Shown in pieces: positions 8,140 to 16,321 of a DNA stretch of 64,000 nucleotides; the stretch's first letter is position 1; each line of letters begins with the position of its first letter. The position numbers were made by a program, and so were the translations under genes. This stretch comes from Parcubacteria group bacterium Greene0714_7 (GTDB lineage: Bacteria; Patescibacteria; Paceibacteria; UBA9973; UBA2103), in the NCBI GenBank assembly GCA_007378985.1, contig VMHB01000001.1, positions 192,276 to 256,275 on the forward strand. The letters run 5' to 3'. The notes under the pieces are model-generated. The model worked only from the letters and a program-made list of their open reading frames with translations, ran no database searches and had not been told where the DNA came from.

Positions 8140-8152
8140 AAAAATAAATATC

Positions 8153-8344
8153 ATGAGTATAGATAATGGGGAGAGGAGTCATCGCAGATTTTTAGGTTCA
8201 CGACAGCATGTTGAACGCAAAACTGTACATCCTGGATGTTTTTGTCAAATGAAACTTTCATCTGAAAATTCTACCCCTACGCATAAGCGTTATGTGTGTA
8301 TTTTTGAAGGATGTAATGAGGGTAGGTGGGAGCGGAAAATATAA
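8153..8344 (+). CDS. Small hypothetical protein with cysteine motifs
   Basis: 63 aa, starting at the first ATG after the rarA terminator. It is basic at the N-terminus (RSHRRFLGSRQHVERK) and has two cysteine pairs, GCFC and CIFEGC, with a histidine near each, so it may bind zinc. No family recognised. It is followed by the promoter of the uvrB mini-ORF. Confidence 0.45.
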   Translation: MSIDNGERSHRRFLGSRQHVERKTVHPGCFCQMKLSSENSTPTHKRYVCIFEGCNEGRWERKI

Positions 8345-8371
8345 TTTTGAGTTTTTTGTTATAGTGCCATG

Positions 8372-8476
8372 ATGAGCGGATTTAAACTTAAATCAGAATA
8401 TAGTCCTGCAGGGGACCCCAGTACCAGACGCTCTTGCGTCGGTACGGGGCAGGTCATCCTTCATATAAAAACATGA
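8372..8476 (+). CDS. Upstream mini-ORF repeating the UvrB N-terminus
   Basis: 34 codons. The first 15 residues, MSGFKLKSEYSPAGD, nearly match the start of UvrB encoded next door (MSGFNLKSDYKPAGD), but many codons differ. After that Asp the frame runs into the GACC repeat and ends PSTRRSCVGTGQVILHIKT. The stop TGA overlaps the true uvrB ATG as ATGA. A TATAGT box at 8360-8365 lies 6 nt before the mini-ORF start, so it is probably the first, leaderless ORF of the uvrB mRNA. It could be a leftover 5' end of uvrB after an insertion, or a regulatory leader. Equivalent ORFs precede atpG and leuS. Confidence 0.7.
   Translation: MSGFKLKSEYSPAGDPSTRRSCVGTGQVILHIKT
8414..8455. repeat. GACC palindromic repeat, copy 1 (before uvrB)
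   Basis: A 42-bp hairpin element: GACCCCAGTACC, then GACGC-TCTT-GCGTC, then GGTACGGGGCAGGTC. The stem pairs CCCC/GGGG, GTACC/GGTAC and GACGC/GCGTC. Related copies lie at 30324-30366, 42642-42684 and, shorter, 15709-15736. It begins directly at an Asp codon of the mini-ORF. Confidence 0.8.
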
Positions 8477-10557
8477 GTGGTTTTAATCTCAAATCTGACT
8501 ACAAACCAGCTGGCGATCAACCGCGAGCCATCGAGGCGTTGGTTAAGGGTGTGAAAGACGGGGAGTCACATCAGACACTTCTTGGGGTTACCGGCTCGGG
8601 TAAAACATTCACTGTTGCAAATGTTATACAGCAGATTCAAAAGCCAACCTTAGTCATTGCACACAATAAAACACTCGCAGCGCAACTTACACAAGAGTAT
8701 CGAGAATTTTTCCCTGAAAATGCGGTGCACTATTTTGTTTCTTACTACGACTACTATCAGCCAGAGGCATACATGCCGATGACTGATACCTACATTGAAA
8801 AAGAGGCTCAAATTAACGCTGAAATTGATCGTTTGCGCCATGCTTCTACTCAGGCACTTTTAACTCGGAGTGATGTCATTATTGTGGCATCCGTTTCCGC
8901 TATCTACGGTCTTGGTTCTCCTGAGCAATATAAAAGAGTCCATAGGAATATTAGGGTGGGTGAAAAATTCGAGCGTGCAGAATTTGTACGTGCTCTCATT
9001 GGGCTCCAGTTTGAGCGTACAAACGCCGACTTAACTCCGGGGACATTTAGAGCGGTAGGTGCGAACGTTGAGCTTATGCCAGTCAATGAAGTAGCGGTGT
9101 ACCGTATTCATCCAGAGCAAGGAAGAATCGCACACATTAGTAAGCTCAATGCTGTTTCCCGGGCTCTTGTTGACGAGCCAAAAGAATTTTTTCTTTTTCC
9201 TGCAAAACATTATGTTACCGATGAAGCTGATAGAGGAAGGGCGGTAGCAGATATACAAAAAGAACTTGATGTTCGTTTGGTCCAGCTTGAAGCTGAAGGA
9301 AAAATGCTGGAGGCAGAACGCCTGCGGAGGCGTACTCGCTACGACCTCGCCCTCATTCGTGAAATTGGATACTGCAACGGCATTGAAAATTATTCTCGCC
9401 ACTTTGATGGACGCAAAGCTGGAGAGCCTCCGTATACGCTTCTTTCGTATTTTCCACACAAAGCAGATGGAACGCCAGATTTCCTTACGGTCATTGATGA
9501 GTCACACGTCACTATTCCTCAGCTCCGTGCCATGTATGCAGGAGACCAGTCACGAAAAAAGATGCTGGTTGATTACGGGTTTCGTTTGCCATCTGCTGCG
9601 GACAATCGCCCTTTAACATTTGCGGAATTTGAGAAAAGAGTTGGAGAAAAAGTGTATACCAGTGCAACGCCAGGAGTGTATGAGTTTGAGCATTCGGGTA
9701 CACCAATCGAGCAAGTCATTCGACCTACGGGACTCATTGACCCTGAAATAATAATTCGCCCCGTAACGGGCACCAGTTCATCGAGTAGTCAGGTAGTTGA
9801 TTTCATACAGGAGACCGTCTCGGTAGTAAAAGGAGGAGGGCGAGTGCTTGTCACTACACTGACGAAGAAGATGGCGGAAGACTTGTCGGAATTCTTAAAA
9901 GAAAAAAATATAAAAGCTGAGTATATTCATAGTGATATTAAAACGATTGACCGCATTACTATTCTCACTGAATTTCGCAAAGGGACCTTTGATTGCTTGG
10001 TTGGTGTGAACCTACTTCGTGAAGGGCTCGACCTACCTGAAGTTGAGCTTGTGGGAATACTTGATGCCGATAAGGAGGGATTTCTTCGCTCCGATACATC
10101 ACTCATTCAGACTATTGGTCGCGCAGCTCGAAATGTTAATGGTCGGGTTATTCTCTATGCCGATGGAATGACTGGCTCTATGGAGCGTGCCATTGGAGAG
10201 ACTAATCGTAGGCGTGCGGTACAGCTTGCCTACAATACAAAGCACGGCATCACACCAAAAACCATTCATAAGAACATTAAAGACATTACGGAAACACTGC
10301 AATCAGAGAGAGCTGCGGCTATTACTATGCTTTTGGCAGTTGATGAGGATCGTACGCATGATCCTAAAGCCTTGAAGGCTCTTATTAGCGAGAAACGCCA
10401 GCAAATGGAAGATGCGGTTGAGGTTCTTGATTTTGAGACTGCCGCACTGCTGCGAGATGAGGTCTATAAACTTGAAGAAAAACTACCCGTGCCGAAAAAG
10501 CCTAAGCGTAAACCCAAATGGCCCAAGAAAGGTATGGTAATTGATTTAGAAGATTAG
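8473..10557 (+). CDS. uvrB: Excinuclease ABC subunit B
   Basis: Damage-verifying helicase-like subunit of nucleotide excision repair, 694 aa. Walker A is GVTGSGKT (38-45). The damage-clamping beta-hairpin is YYDYYQPEAYMP, followed by TRYDLALIREIGYCNGIENYSR, DESHVTIPQ and the helicase motif QTIGRAARN. The C-terminal UVR domain (MEDAVEVLDFETAALLRDEVYKLEE) would bind UvrC. The ATG at 8473 gives the family N-terminus; an upstream TTG at 8434 would only add repeat-derived residues. It is followed by uvrA and uvrC, so the full UvrABC set is contiguous. Confidence 0.97.
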   Translation: MSGFNLKSDYKPAGDQPRAIEALVKGVKDGESHQTLLGVTGSGKTFTVANVIQQIQKPTLVIAHNKTLAAQLTQEYREFFPENAVHYFVSYYDYYQPEAYMPMTDTYIEKEAQINAEIDRLRHASTQALLTRSDVIIVASVSAIYGLGSPEQYKRVHRNIRVGEKFERAEFVRALIGLQFERTNADLTPGTFRAVGANVELMPVNEVAVYRIHPEQGRIAHISKLNAVSRALVDEPKEFFLFPAKHYVTDEADRGRAVADIQKELDVRLVQLEAEGKMLEAERLRRRTRYDLALIREIGYCNGIENYSRHFDGRKAGEPPYTLLSYFPHKADGTPDFLTVIDESHVTIPQLRAMYAGDQSRKKMLVDYGFRLPSAADNRPLTFAEFEKRVGEKVYTSATPGVYEFEHSGTPIEQVIRPTGLIDPEIIIRPVTGTSSSSSQVVDFIQETVSVVKGGGRVLVTTLTKKMAEDLSEFLKEKNIKAEYIHSDIKTIDRITILTEFRKGTFDCLVGVNLLREGLDLPEVELVGILDADKEGFLRSDTSLIQTIGRAARNVNGRVILYADGMTGSMERAIGETNRRRAVQLAYNTKHGITPKTIHKNIKDITETLQSERAAAITMLLAVDEDRTHDPKALKALISEKRQQMEDAVEVLDFETAALLRDEVYKLEEKLPVPKKPKRKPKWPKKGMVIDLED

Positions 10558-10600
10558 AGGTCGTCTAGCGTTAGTCATCGAGAGACGGTAGTATGAGGGT

Positions 10601-10617
10601 ACCGCCGGTTCGGCGGT
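10601..10617 (+). repeat. GC hairpin upstream of uvrA
   Basis: ACCGCCG-GTT-CGGCGGT is a 7-bp stem just before the uvrA start. It sits in an open frame that joins uvrA (from the ATG at 10593, MRVPPVRRLFLY), so either it is in the leader or it lengthens UvrA by 12 residues. Confidence 0.6.
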
Positions 10618-10628
10618 TATTCCTATAT

Positions 10629-13292
10629 ATGGCAAAAGAAAAATCGAAAGATATCCACGACTCTGATGTAGGTCTCGACAAGATTGTTGTTCGAGGTGCC
10701 AAGACACACAATTTGAAGAATGTCTCTTTAGAGATACCTCGAAACAAACTCGTGGTATTTACGGGACTTTCTGGCTCAGGAAAATCATCGCTCGCATTTG
10801 ATACTATTTTTGCTGAAGGGCAGAGACGATATGTGGAATCGCTTTCCGCATACGCTCGGCAGTTTTTAAATCAGATGGCAAAGCCTGATGTGGAGGAAAT
10901 TACTGGCCTTTCGCCTGCAATTGCCATCGACCAGAAGAGTCGTTCCAACAACCCTCGTTCTACCGTTGCGACTATCACTGAAATTTATGACTACATGCGT
11001 ATTTTGTATGCCCGTGTAGGTCAGCCGTACTGTACACAAGACGACACTCCAATTCAGAAACTCTCAAAAGAGGAGATTATGAAAATAATTCTTCGCACCG
11101 TTGAGGTTGTGGATTTGAAGGCAACTGCAAAGCGGGCAATGGGAGTCGCATATAACGATTTGAAAATTCGTATTTTGGCCCCTGTAGTTGTGGGCAGAAA
11201 AGGCGAATACTATCAGCTTCTGTACGATTTACTTGGTAAAGGATATGAAAAGGTAATTGTTGATGGAAAAGAACACTCGCTTCGAGAAAGAATTACAATT
11301 GAAAAAAACAAAGCGCACGACATTGATGTTGTGGTGGATGAAATTTTTGTTACTGAATTTGATCCCATCGGAAACGCAAAGCGTTCCAAGGAGCTTGGAA
11401 AATCAAAGGTGAACGATGCGAGAGAGCGGTTAAGTGAAGCGATTGAGCTTGCCCTCAAAGAGTCAAATGGTCTTATAAAGATTGAAAATCCACTCAAAGA
11501 AGTACGCATTCTTTCGGCAAAGTTTATCTGCCCGCTAGACGGTTCATCGTTTCCTGAGGTCGAACCTAGACTATTCTCATTCAATAGTCCCTATGGTGCA
11601 TGTCCTGAATGTCATGGGCTCGGAACAGTAGGGTTCTTTAATCTCGATGTTTGTACAGTATGTGAAGGCAAGCGCCTTCGACCTGAAGCGCTTCGTGTAT
11701 TTTTAGGAGGCACTGAAAACAAACTCGGTATTTCAATCGTGGACCTTACGAGACTTTCTATCATTGATGCTAAAGTATTTATTGAAAATCTAAAGCTCAC
11801 CAAAAAACAGGAAGAAATTTCAAGTGCAATACTCAAAGAAATTCTTGCACGCTTGCAATTTATGATTGATGTAGGTATCGGGTACTTGACGCTCGACCGC
11901 ACCGCCAACACGCTTTCTGGTGGTGAGGCACAGCGCATTAGGCTCGCATCACAGCTCGGAAGCGGTCTTGTGGGAGCACTCTACGTTCTCGACGAGCCTA
12001 CTATCGGACTTCACCAAAAAGATAATGACCGCCTCGTTAAAACACTGCTGAGGCTTCGTGATTTAGGTAATAGCATCATCGTAGTGGAACATGACGAAGA
12101 TACAATTTTCTCTTCGGACTTTATTGTGGACATTGGTCCAGGAGCTGGTGTGCATGGTGGTGAGATCGTCGTGGCTGGCTGGCTCGACAAACTTCTCACC
12201 GCTAAACGAAATGACTCAGGCTCTTTGACCCTCTCGTATCTTCGTGGAGAAAAAAAGATTCCAATTCCCGATGAGCGACGCACTGAGCAAAAAGGTGCTT
12301 TGAAAGTAAGACAGGGAAATGTCTTTAACATCAAAAATATGGATGTTGATGTTCCGCTAGGAAGACTGATTTGTGTCACTGGCGTATCTGGTTCAGGTAA
12401 ATCATCTTTCATGTATGAGCTTTTATATAAAAATCTTCGAGGGAAGTTGGAGCGAAATTACAGAACAACCAAGCTGTATAACTGCACTAGCTTTTCAGGC
12501 TCTGAATATTTGAGTCGTGTAATTCTTATTGACCAATCATCGATTGGGCGTACACCCCGCTCTAACCCTGCAACATACACCGGTGCGTTTTCACATATTC
12601 GAGATATGTTTGCTGCAACGACTGAGGCTCGTGCACGAGGATGGAAAGGTGGACGGTTTTCTTTCAATGTAAAGGGAGGGCGATGTGAAGCGTGTCAAGG
12701 AAACGGCACCATAGCGGTTGAAATGCATTTCTTGCCAACGGTGTATGTGACCTGCGATGTGTGTGATGGTAAGCGGTTTATGAAGGAAACCTTGGAAGTT
12801 GAGTATCGAAAGAAAAATATACATCAAGTACTTTCTATGACGGTGGAAGAGGGACTTGAGTTCTTTAATGATATTCCTGCGATTCATGACCGCTTAAAAA
12901 CCCTTTCAGAAGTAGGCTTGGGTTACTTGAAGCTAGGGCAATCAGCAACAACGCTTTCAGGTGGAGAAGCACAGAGAGTCAAAATCTCCTCGGAGCTGTA
13001 TCGAAGACATACTGAGAAGACCATCTATCTTTTAGATGAGCCAACCATAGGTCTTCACTACGAAGATGTTCGAAAGCTTATTGATATTTTGCAAACCCTT
13101 GTGAATAAGGGCAATACCGTCATGGTTATTGAACACAATATGGAGCTTATAAAGAGCTCTGACTTTGTGATTGACATAGGTCCTGACGGGGGAGTCGATG
13201 GCGGAAAAATCGTCGCTAAAGGCACTCCAGAGGAAGTTGCTCGCACCAAAGGTTCATATACCGGCGAATATTTAAAGCCTCTTTTGAAATAA
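10629..13292 (+). CDS. uvrA: Excinuclease ABC subunit A
   Basis: Damage-sensing ABC-type ATPase of nucleotide excision repair, 887 aa with the ATG at 10629. Both halves show Walker A (GLSGSGKSS, GVSGSGKSS), ABC signatures (NTLSGGEAQRIRLA, TTLSGGEAQRVKIS) and Walker B (LYVLDEPTIGLH, IYLLDEPTIGLH). Zinc modules are partly kept: CPECHG and CTVCEG, then CEACQGNG and CDVCDG. Between the first pair (GTVGFFNLDVCTVCEG) a segment of roughly 50-100 residues found in longer UvrA proteins is missing, so the protein is compact. It lies between uvrB and uvrC. Confidence 0.97.
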   Translation: MAKEKSKDIHDSDVGLDKIVVRGAKTHNLKNVSLEIPRNKLVVFTGLSGSGKSSLAFDTIFAEGQRRYVESLSAYARQFLNQMAKPDVEEITGLSPAIAIDQKSRSNNPRSTVATITEIYDYMRILYARVGQPYCTQDDTPIQKLSKEEIMKIILRTVEVVDLKATAKRAMGVAYNDLKIRILAPVVVGRKGEYYQLLYDLLGKGYEKVIVDGKEHSLRERITIEKNKAHDIDVVVDEIFVTEFDPIGNAKRSKELGKSKVNDARERLSEAIELALKESNGLIKIENPLKEVRILSAKFICPLDGSSFPEVEPRLFSFNSPYGACPECHGLGTVGFFNLDVCTVCEGKRLRPEALRVFLGGTENKLGISIVDLTRLSIIDAKVFIENLKLTKKQEEISSAILKEILARLQFMIDVGIGYLTLDRTANTLSGGEAQRIRLASQLGSGLVGALYVLDEPTIGLHQKDNDRLVKTLLRLRDLGNSIIVVEHDEDTIFSSDFIVDIGPGAGVHGGEIVVAGWLDKLLTAKRNDSGSLTLSYLRGEKKIPIPDERRTEQKGALKVRQGNVFNIKNMDVDVPLGRLICVTGVSGSGKSSFMYELLYKNLRGKLERNYRTTKLYNCTSFSGSEYLSRVILIDQSSIGRTPRSNPATYTGAFSHIRDMFAATTEARARGWKGGRFSFNVKGGRCEACQGNGTIAVEMHFLPTVYVTCDVCDGKRFMKETLEVEYRKKNIHQVLSMTVEEGLEFFNDIPAIHDRLKTLSEVGLGYLKLGQSATTLSGGEAQRVKISSELYRRHTEKTIYLLDEPTIGLHYEDVRKLIDILQTLVNKGNTVMVIEHNMELIKSSDFVIDIGPDGGVDGGKIVAKGTPEEVARTKGSYTGEYLKPLLK

Positions 13293-13313
13293 TGATTTTG
13301 GTATAGTGATTCT

Positions 13314-14543
13314 GTGGAGAAGAAAGATCTAGATTTTTCAAAGATTCCTGATACGCCAGGCATTTATATTTTTCGAAAAGGAAAGAAGATTTTGTATATA
13401 GGTAAAGCAACCTCACTTAGAAGTAGGGTCCGTAGTTATTTTGTTGATGCTATAGCTGATATCCGCAGTCCCTTGATTGCAAAGATTGTTGCGGACGCGG
13501 GAGTGGTTACTTGGGAAGAAACTGATTCAGTTTTAGAGGCATTCCTTTTGGAGTCCAAGCGAATAAAAGAATATCAGCCAGTAGGAAATACAGATGCTAA
13601 AGATAATAAGAGTTGGAATTATTTAGTGGTTACCAATGAAACCTTTCCTCGTTTTCTTGTTGTTCGTGAAAGAGAACTTACTTCTAAATTTTCTCCATCT
13701 CTCATCAAGCATCTCTTCGGACCTTTTCCGAGTGGAGCAATGCTCAAGAGTGCTTTAAAAATAATTCGGAGAATTTTTCCTTTCTTTGATACCAAGTTTC
13801 CTTTAGACGGTCATTTAAGTCCTGCGAATGACAAGACGTTCCACTTTAATCAATCCATCGGGCTTTATCCGCGCGAGCTCAATGAAACTGAATATAAAAA
13901 AACAGTTCGGAATATCGTGCTTCTTTTTGAAGCAAAGAAATCAACTCTTTTGAAAACATTGGAGCGAGAAATGATGAGATCAGCAAAAGCTGAGGATTTT
14001 GAAGAAGCAGAAAAACTAAAACGACAAGTGTTTGCCTTAAAGCACATTCAAGACATTAGTTTAGTAAAAGAAGAGCTCCGTGCTCCTGATAGCTCCGAAT
14101 TTCGTATCGAAGCCTATGACACGGCTCACATTCGTGGCAGTGCTCCGCGTGGGGTTATGTCGGTCATAGTGGATGGGGAAGCTGTTCCCGCTGAATATCG
14201 AATATTCACGATTCGAGATGCAAAGGCAGGTGATGATTTTGCAGCCCTTACAGAAATCATCACACGAAGAGCTAATCATCCAGAATGGCCTTTCCCAAAA
14301 TTAGTAGTTATTGATGGAGGAAAAACGCATCTGAATATGGCAAAGAAGGTGCTTGTGAAAGTGGGTATTGATGCGGATGTTGTTTCTGTAGTGAAAGACG
14401 AACGACATCGTCCACGAGAAATTTTAGGCGGTACTGCGCTCGCTGTAACACATGAATCCAGCATTCTTCTTGCAAATAGCGAGGCTCATCGTTTCGCTAT
14501 TTCTCGCCATAGAAGGGCATTACGGAAGTCTCATATACAGTAA
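13314..14543 (+). CDS. uvrC: Excinuclease ABC subunit C, short form
   Basis: Dual-incision nuclease of excision repair. Only 409 aa, where about 600 is usual. The N-terminal GIY-YIG nuclease is clear (DTPGIYIFRKGKKILYIGKATSLRSRV, read in parts). A UVR-type helix pair for UvrB binding follows (AKAEDFEEAEKLKRQVFALK). The RNase H-like 3' domain is present (YDTAHIRGSAPRGVMSV, VVIDGGKTHLN, EAHRFAISRHR). The protein ends right after that, so the C-terminal helix-hairpin-helix pair is absent. The GTG start is preceded by TATAGT at a leaderless distance. Confidence 0.9.
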   Translation: MEKKDLDFSKIPDTPGIYIFRKGKKILYIGKATSLRSRVRSYFVDAIADIRSPLIAKIVADAGVVTWEETDSVLEAFLLESKRIKEYQPVGNTDAKDNKSWNYLVVTNETFPRFLVVRERELTSKFSPSLIKHLFGPFPSGAMLKSALKIIRRIFPFFDTKFPLDGHLSPANDKTFHFNQSIGLYPRELNETEYKKTVRNIVLLFEAKKSTLLKTLEREMMRSAKAEDFEEAEKLKRQVFALKHIQDISLVKEELRAPDSSEFRIEAYDTAHIRGSAPRGVMSVIVDGEAVPAEYRIFTIRDAKAGDDFAALTEIITRRANHPEWPFPKLVVIDGGKTHLNMAKKVLVKVGIDADVVSVVKDERHRPREILGGTALAVTHESSILLANSEAHRFAISRHRRALRKSHIQ

Positions 14544-14584
14544 CTTTGAAACCTATTTTCTGAAGGTGCGGTACAATATTTAAC

Positions 14585-15550
14585 ATGATAACTGTTGCTG
14601 TACTTCGCGGAGGCCCTAGTAATGAACACGATGTCTCTTTAAAGTCGGGAGCCAATGTTTTAAGTCACTTACAAAGAGAGCCATATCGCGCGATAGATGT
14701 ATTTATAGATAAGAAAGGCGTGTGGCATGTTCGTGGTGTTCCTATTGACCCTGAGAGGGCACTCAGCTCTGTGGACGTGGCATTTAATGTCATTCATGGG
14801 CATTACGGAGAAGATGGCACCCTACAGAGGATATTAGACAGGATTGGCATTCCCTACACCGGAGCGAACGCTTTGTCAGCAGGTTTATCTATGAACAAAG
14901 TGCTAACGAAAGATATGCTTGCTTCTTCTGGTATCAAAATGGCACATCATGCAACTTTGAATGTGTCACCGACTTTGGATAAAGACATATTCGAGCTGTT
15001 CAGAAGATTCCCTCAGCCTTCGGTAATAAAACCAAATGCGTCTGGTTCGTCTGTGGGTGTTACTATTGCTCGCAGTTTTGATGATTTTAAGGAAGGTATT
15101 AAAAAAGCTTTTGCTCATTCCACTCAGGTATTAGTGGAGGAGTTTATACAAGGCAAAGAAGCGACCGTTGGTATTGTTGAAGGGCTCCGTGGCAAGAAAC
15201 ACTATGATCTTCTACCTGTTGAGATTGTGCCACCACCGGATGCTGATTTCTTTGATTACGAATTTAAGTACAATGGTCAAACGACTGAACGAGTTCCTGG
15301 AAATTTTACTCGGGATGAAACAGGTGAGCTTCAGCGACTTGCCGCGCTAGCGCATGAGAAGATTGGACTTCGTCACTATTCCCGCTCTGACTTTATTGTG
15401 TCCCCTCGAGGTATCTATTTCCTTGAAGTAAACAGCGCTGCTGGTGTTGGATTAACCGAGCAGTCGCTTCTACCGAAAGCTCTTTCCGCAGTGGGTATTT
15501 CCATGGATGAATTTTTAGATCATGTTATTCAAGAAACATTAAAGAAGTAA
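14585..15550 (+). CDS. ddl: D-alanine--D-alanine ligase
   Basis: ATP-grasp ligase that makes D-Ala-D-Ala for peptidoglycan, 321 aa. It shows GGPSNEHDVSLKSG at the N-terminus, VIHGHYGEDGTLQ, the ATP-grasp segment KPNASGSSVGV, QVLVEEFIQGKEATVG, and the metal-binding FLEVNSAAGVG-like end. A TACAAT box at 14572-14577 lies 7 nt before the ATG, so the mRNA is probably leaderless. Consistent with a cell wall, two MltG enzymes are encoded elsewhere in the window. Confidence 0.95.
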   Translation: MITVAVLRGGPSNEHDVSLKSGANVLSHLQREPYRAIDVFIDKKGVWHVRGVPIDPERALSSVDVAFNVIHGHYGEDGTLQRILDRIGIPYTGANALSAGLSMNKVLTKDMLASSGIKMAHHATLNVSPTLDKDIFELFRRFPQPSVIKPNASGSSVGVTIARSFDDFKEGIKKAFAHSTQVLVEEFIQGKEATVGIVEGLRGKKHYDLLPVEIVPPPDADFFDYEFKYNGQTTERVPGNFTRDETGELQRLAALAHEKIGLRHYSRSDFIVSPRGIYFLEVNSAAGVGLTEQSLLPKALSAVGISMDEFLDHVIQETLKK

Positions 15551-15553
15551 TCT

Positions 15554-15973
15554 GTGAACATTCACCTTACCGATAAAAAGTGTGTTGCATGCGAGGGAGG
15601 TATTCCGCCACTTATGGAAGCGGAAATTTTAACTTTCAAACCTCAAGTGCCCGCTTGGAACATAACCAGAACTGCTTCTGGTTTGTTCCGGTCCGATGAA
15701 ATCGGAACGACCGATGCTCGGGCTTCGGAGCAGGTCGTAGGAGGAATAGTGGAATCCATCCCTCAATCAATTTCACGAAAATTTGTATTTAAAGATTTCA
15801 AAGAGGCTCTTGCTTTCGTGGATAAGGTTGGTGCCATAGCTGAAGAAGAAGGACATCACCCTGATATGAATTTGTTTGGTTTCAAGAATGTACTCATTAC
15901 ACTTTCCACCCACGCAATAGGAGGTCTCTCTGAGAATGATTTTATTGTCGCTGCAAAAATTGATTTACTGTAA
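15554..15973 (+). CDS. Pterin-4a-carbinolamine dehydratase-like protein with in-frame insertion
   Basis: 139 aa, GTG start 3 nt after ddl. The family core is clear: RKFVFKDFKEALAFVDKV, AEEEGHHPDMN, VLITLSTHAIGGLSENDF. In the family this domain recycles the hydroxylated pterin cofactor or acts as a coactivator; the role in CPR is unknown. Between VPAW and SISRKF, where the family has about 8-10 residues, this protein has an extra segment of about 25-30 residues (NITRTASGLFRSDEIG, TTDARASEQVVGG). The DNA of that segment is a row of hairpins ending in a GACC...GGAGCAGGTC repeat, so a palindromic element seems to have inserted in frame. Confidence 0.82.
   Translation: MNIHLTDKKCVACEGGIPPLMEAEILTFKPQVPAWNITRTASGLFRSDEIGTTDARASEQVVGGIVESIPQSISRKFVFKDFKEALAFVDKVGAIAEEEGHHPDMNLFGFKNVLITLSTHAIGGLSENDFIVAAKIDLL
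15666..15736. repeat. Row of hairpins inside the pterin dehydratase gene, ending in a short GACC repeat (copy 4)
   Basis: Three hairpins follow each other: CCAGAA-CTGC-TTCTGG (15666-15681), GTCCGAT...ATCGGAAC (about 15687-15708) and GACCGATGCTC...GGAGCAGGTC (15709-15736). The last shares its ends with the repeats before uvrB, atpG and leuS. The frame stays open through the block. Confidence 0.65.
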
Positions 15974-15993
15974 GAGTAAATCGTAAGTGTATG

Positions 15994-16066
15994 TGGACCG
16001 TGCCGGTTTCGAACCGGCTGCCTCCGCATTGCAAATGCGGCGCTCTACCAATTGAGCTAACGGCCC
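15994..16066 (-). tRNA. tRNA-Ala (anticodon TGC)
   Basis: The reverse complement folds as a 73-nt cloverleaf: acceptor GGGCCGT/ACGGTCC, D-arm AGCTCAATTGGTAGAGC, anticodon loop TTTGCAA with TGC, T-arm GGTTCGAAACC. The acceptor has the G3:U70 pair that marks tRNA-Ala. CCA is not encoded. Confidence 0.96.
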
Positions 16067-16246
16067 TCACTGAGAAAGAGAGTATCATACAACTCTTTGT
16101 ATGTACTCTTTTCGAAGAGGGCGGCCGAAAACTTTGTTTACAGGCCCTCGACGAGAAAGAGGATAGCATACGAGATTCTCATATGTACCTCTCTCAATGA
16201 AGAAGAGAATACCATGAGTGGGGAATCTATGCACCTCTCAGATAGG
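16062..16246 (-). promoter_or_regulatory. Degenerate tandem repeats of the tRNA-Ala 5' flank
   Basis: The unit GGCCCTC-x-GAGAAAGAG-x-ATACx-x-GTAC starts at 16062 and again at 16143 (81-bp step); a weaker third copy runs over about 16199-16246. On the minus strand each unit carries a -10-like box (TATGATACT, TATGCTATC, TGGTATTCT) at a similar distance before GAGGGCC, the first bases of the tRNA. I read it as a tripled tRNA promoter. The 255 bp between the tRNA and pdxS hold nothing else apart from the pdxS promoter (TATACT at 16296-16301). Confidence 0.55.
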
Positions 16247-16321
16247 TCGAATATATAGGTTGAGGGTCATATTTCGACATAAGGGCCTCGGTTGTTATAC
16301 TAGCCGTATACGTATATTTAA

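Noticed and set aside
8434..8472. UvrB start at the TTG at 8434
   Set aside because: The extra 13 residues come from the GACC repeat; the ATG at 8473 gives the exact family start.
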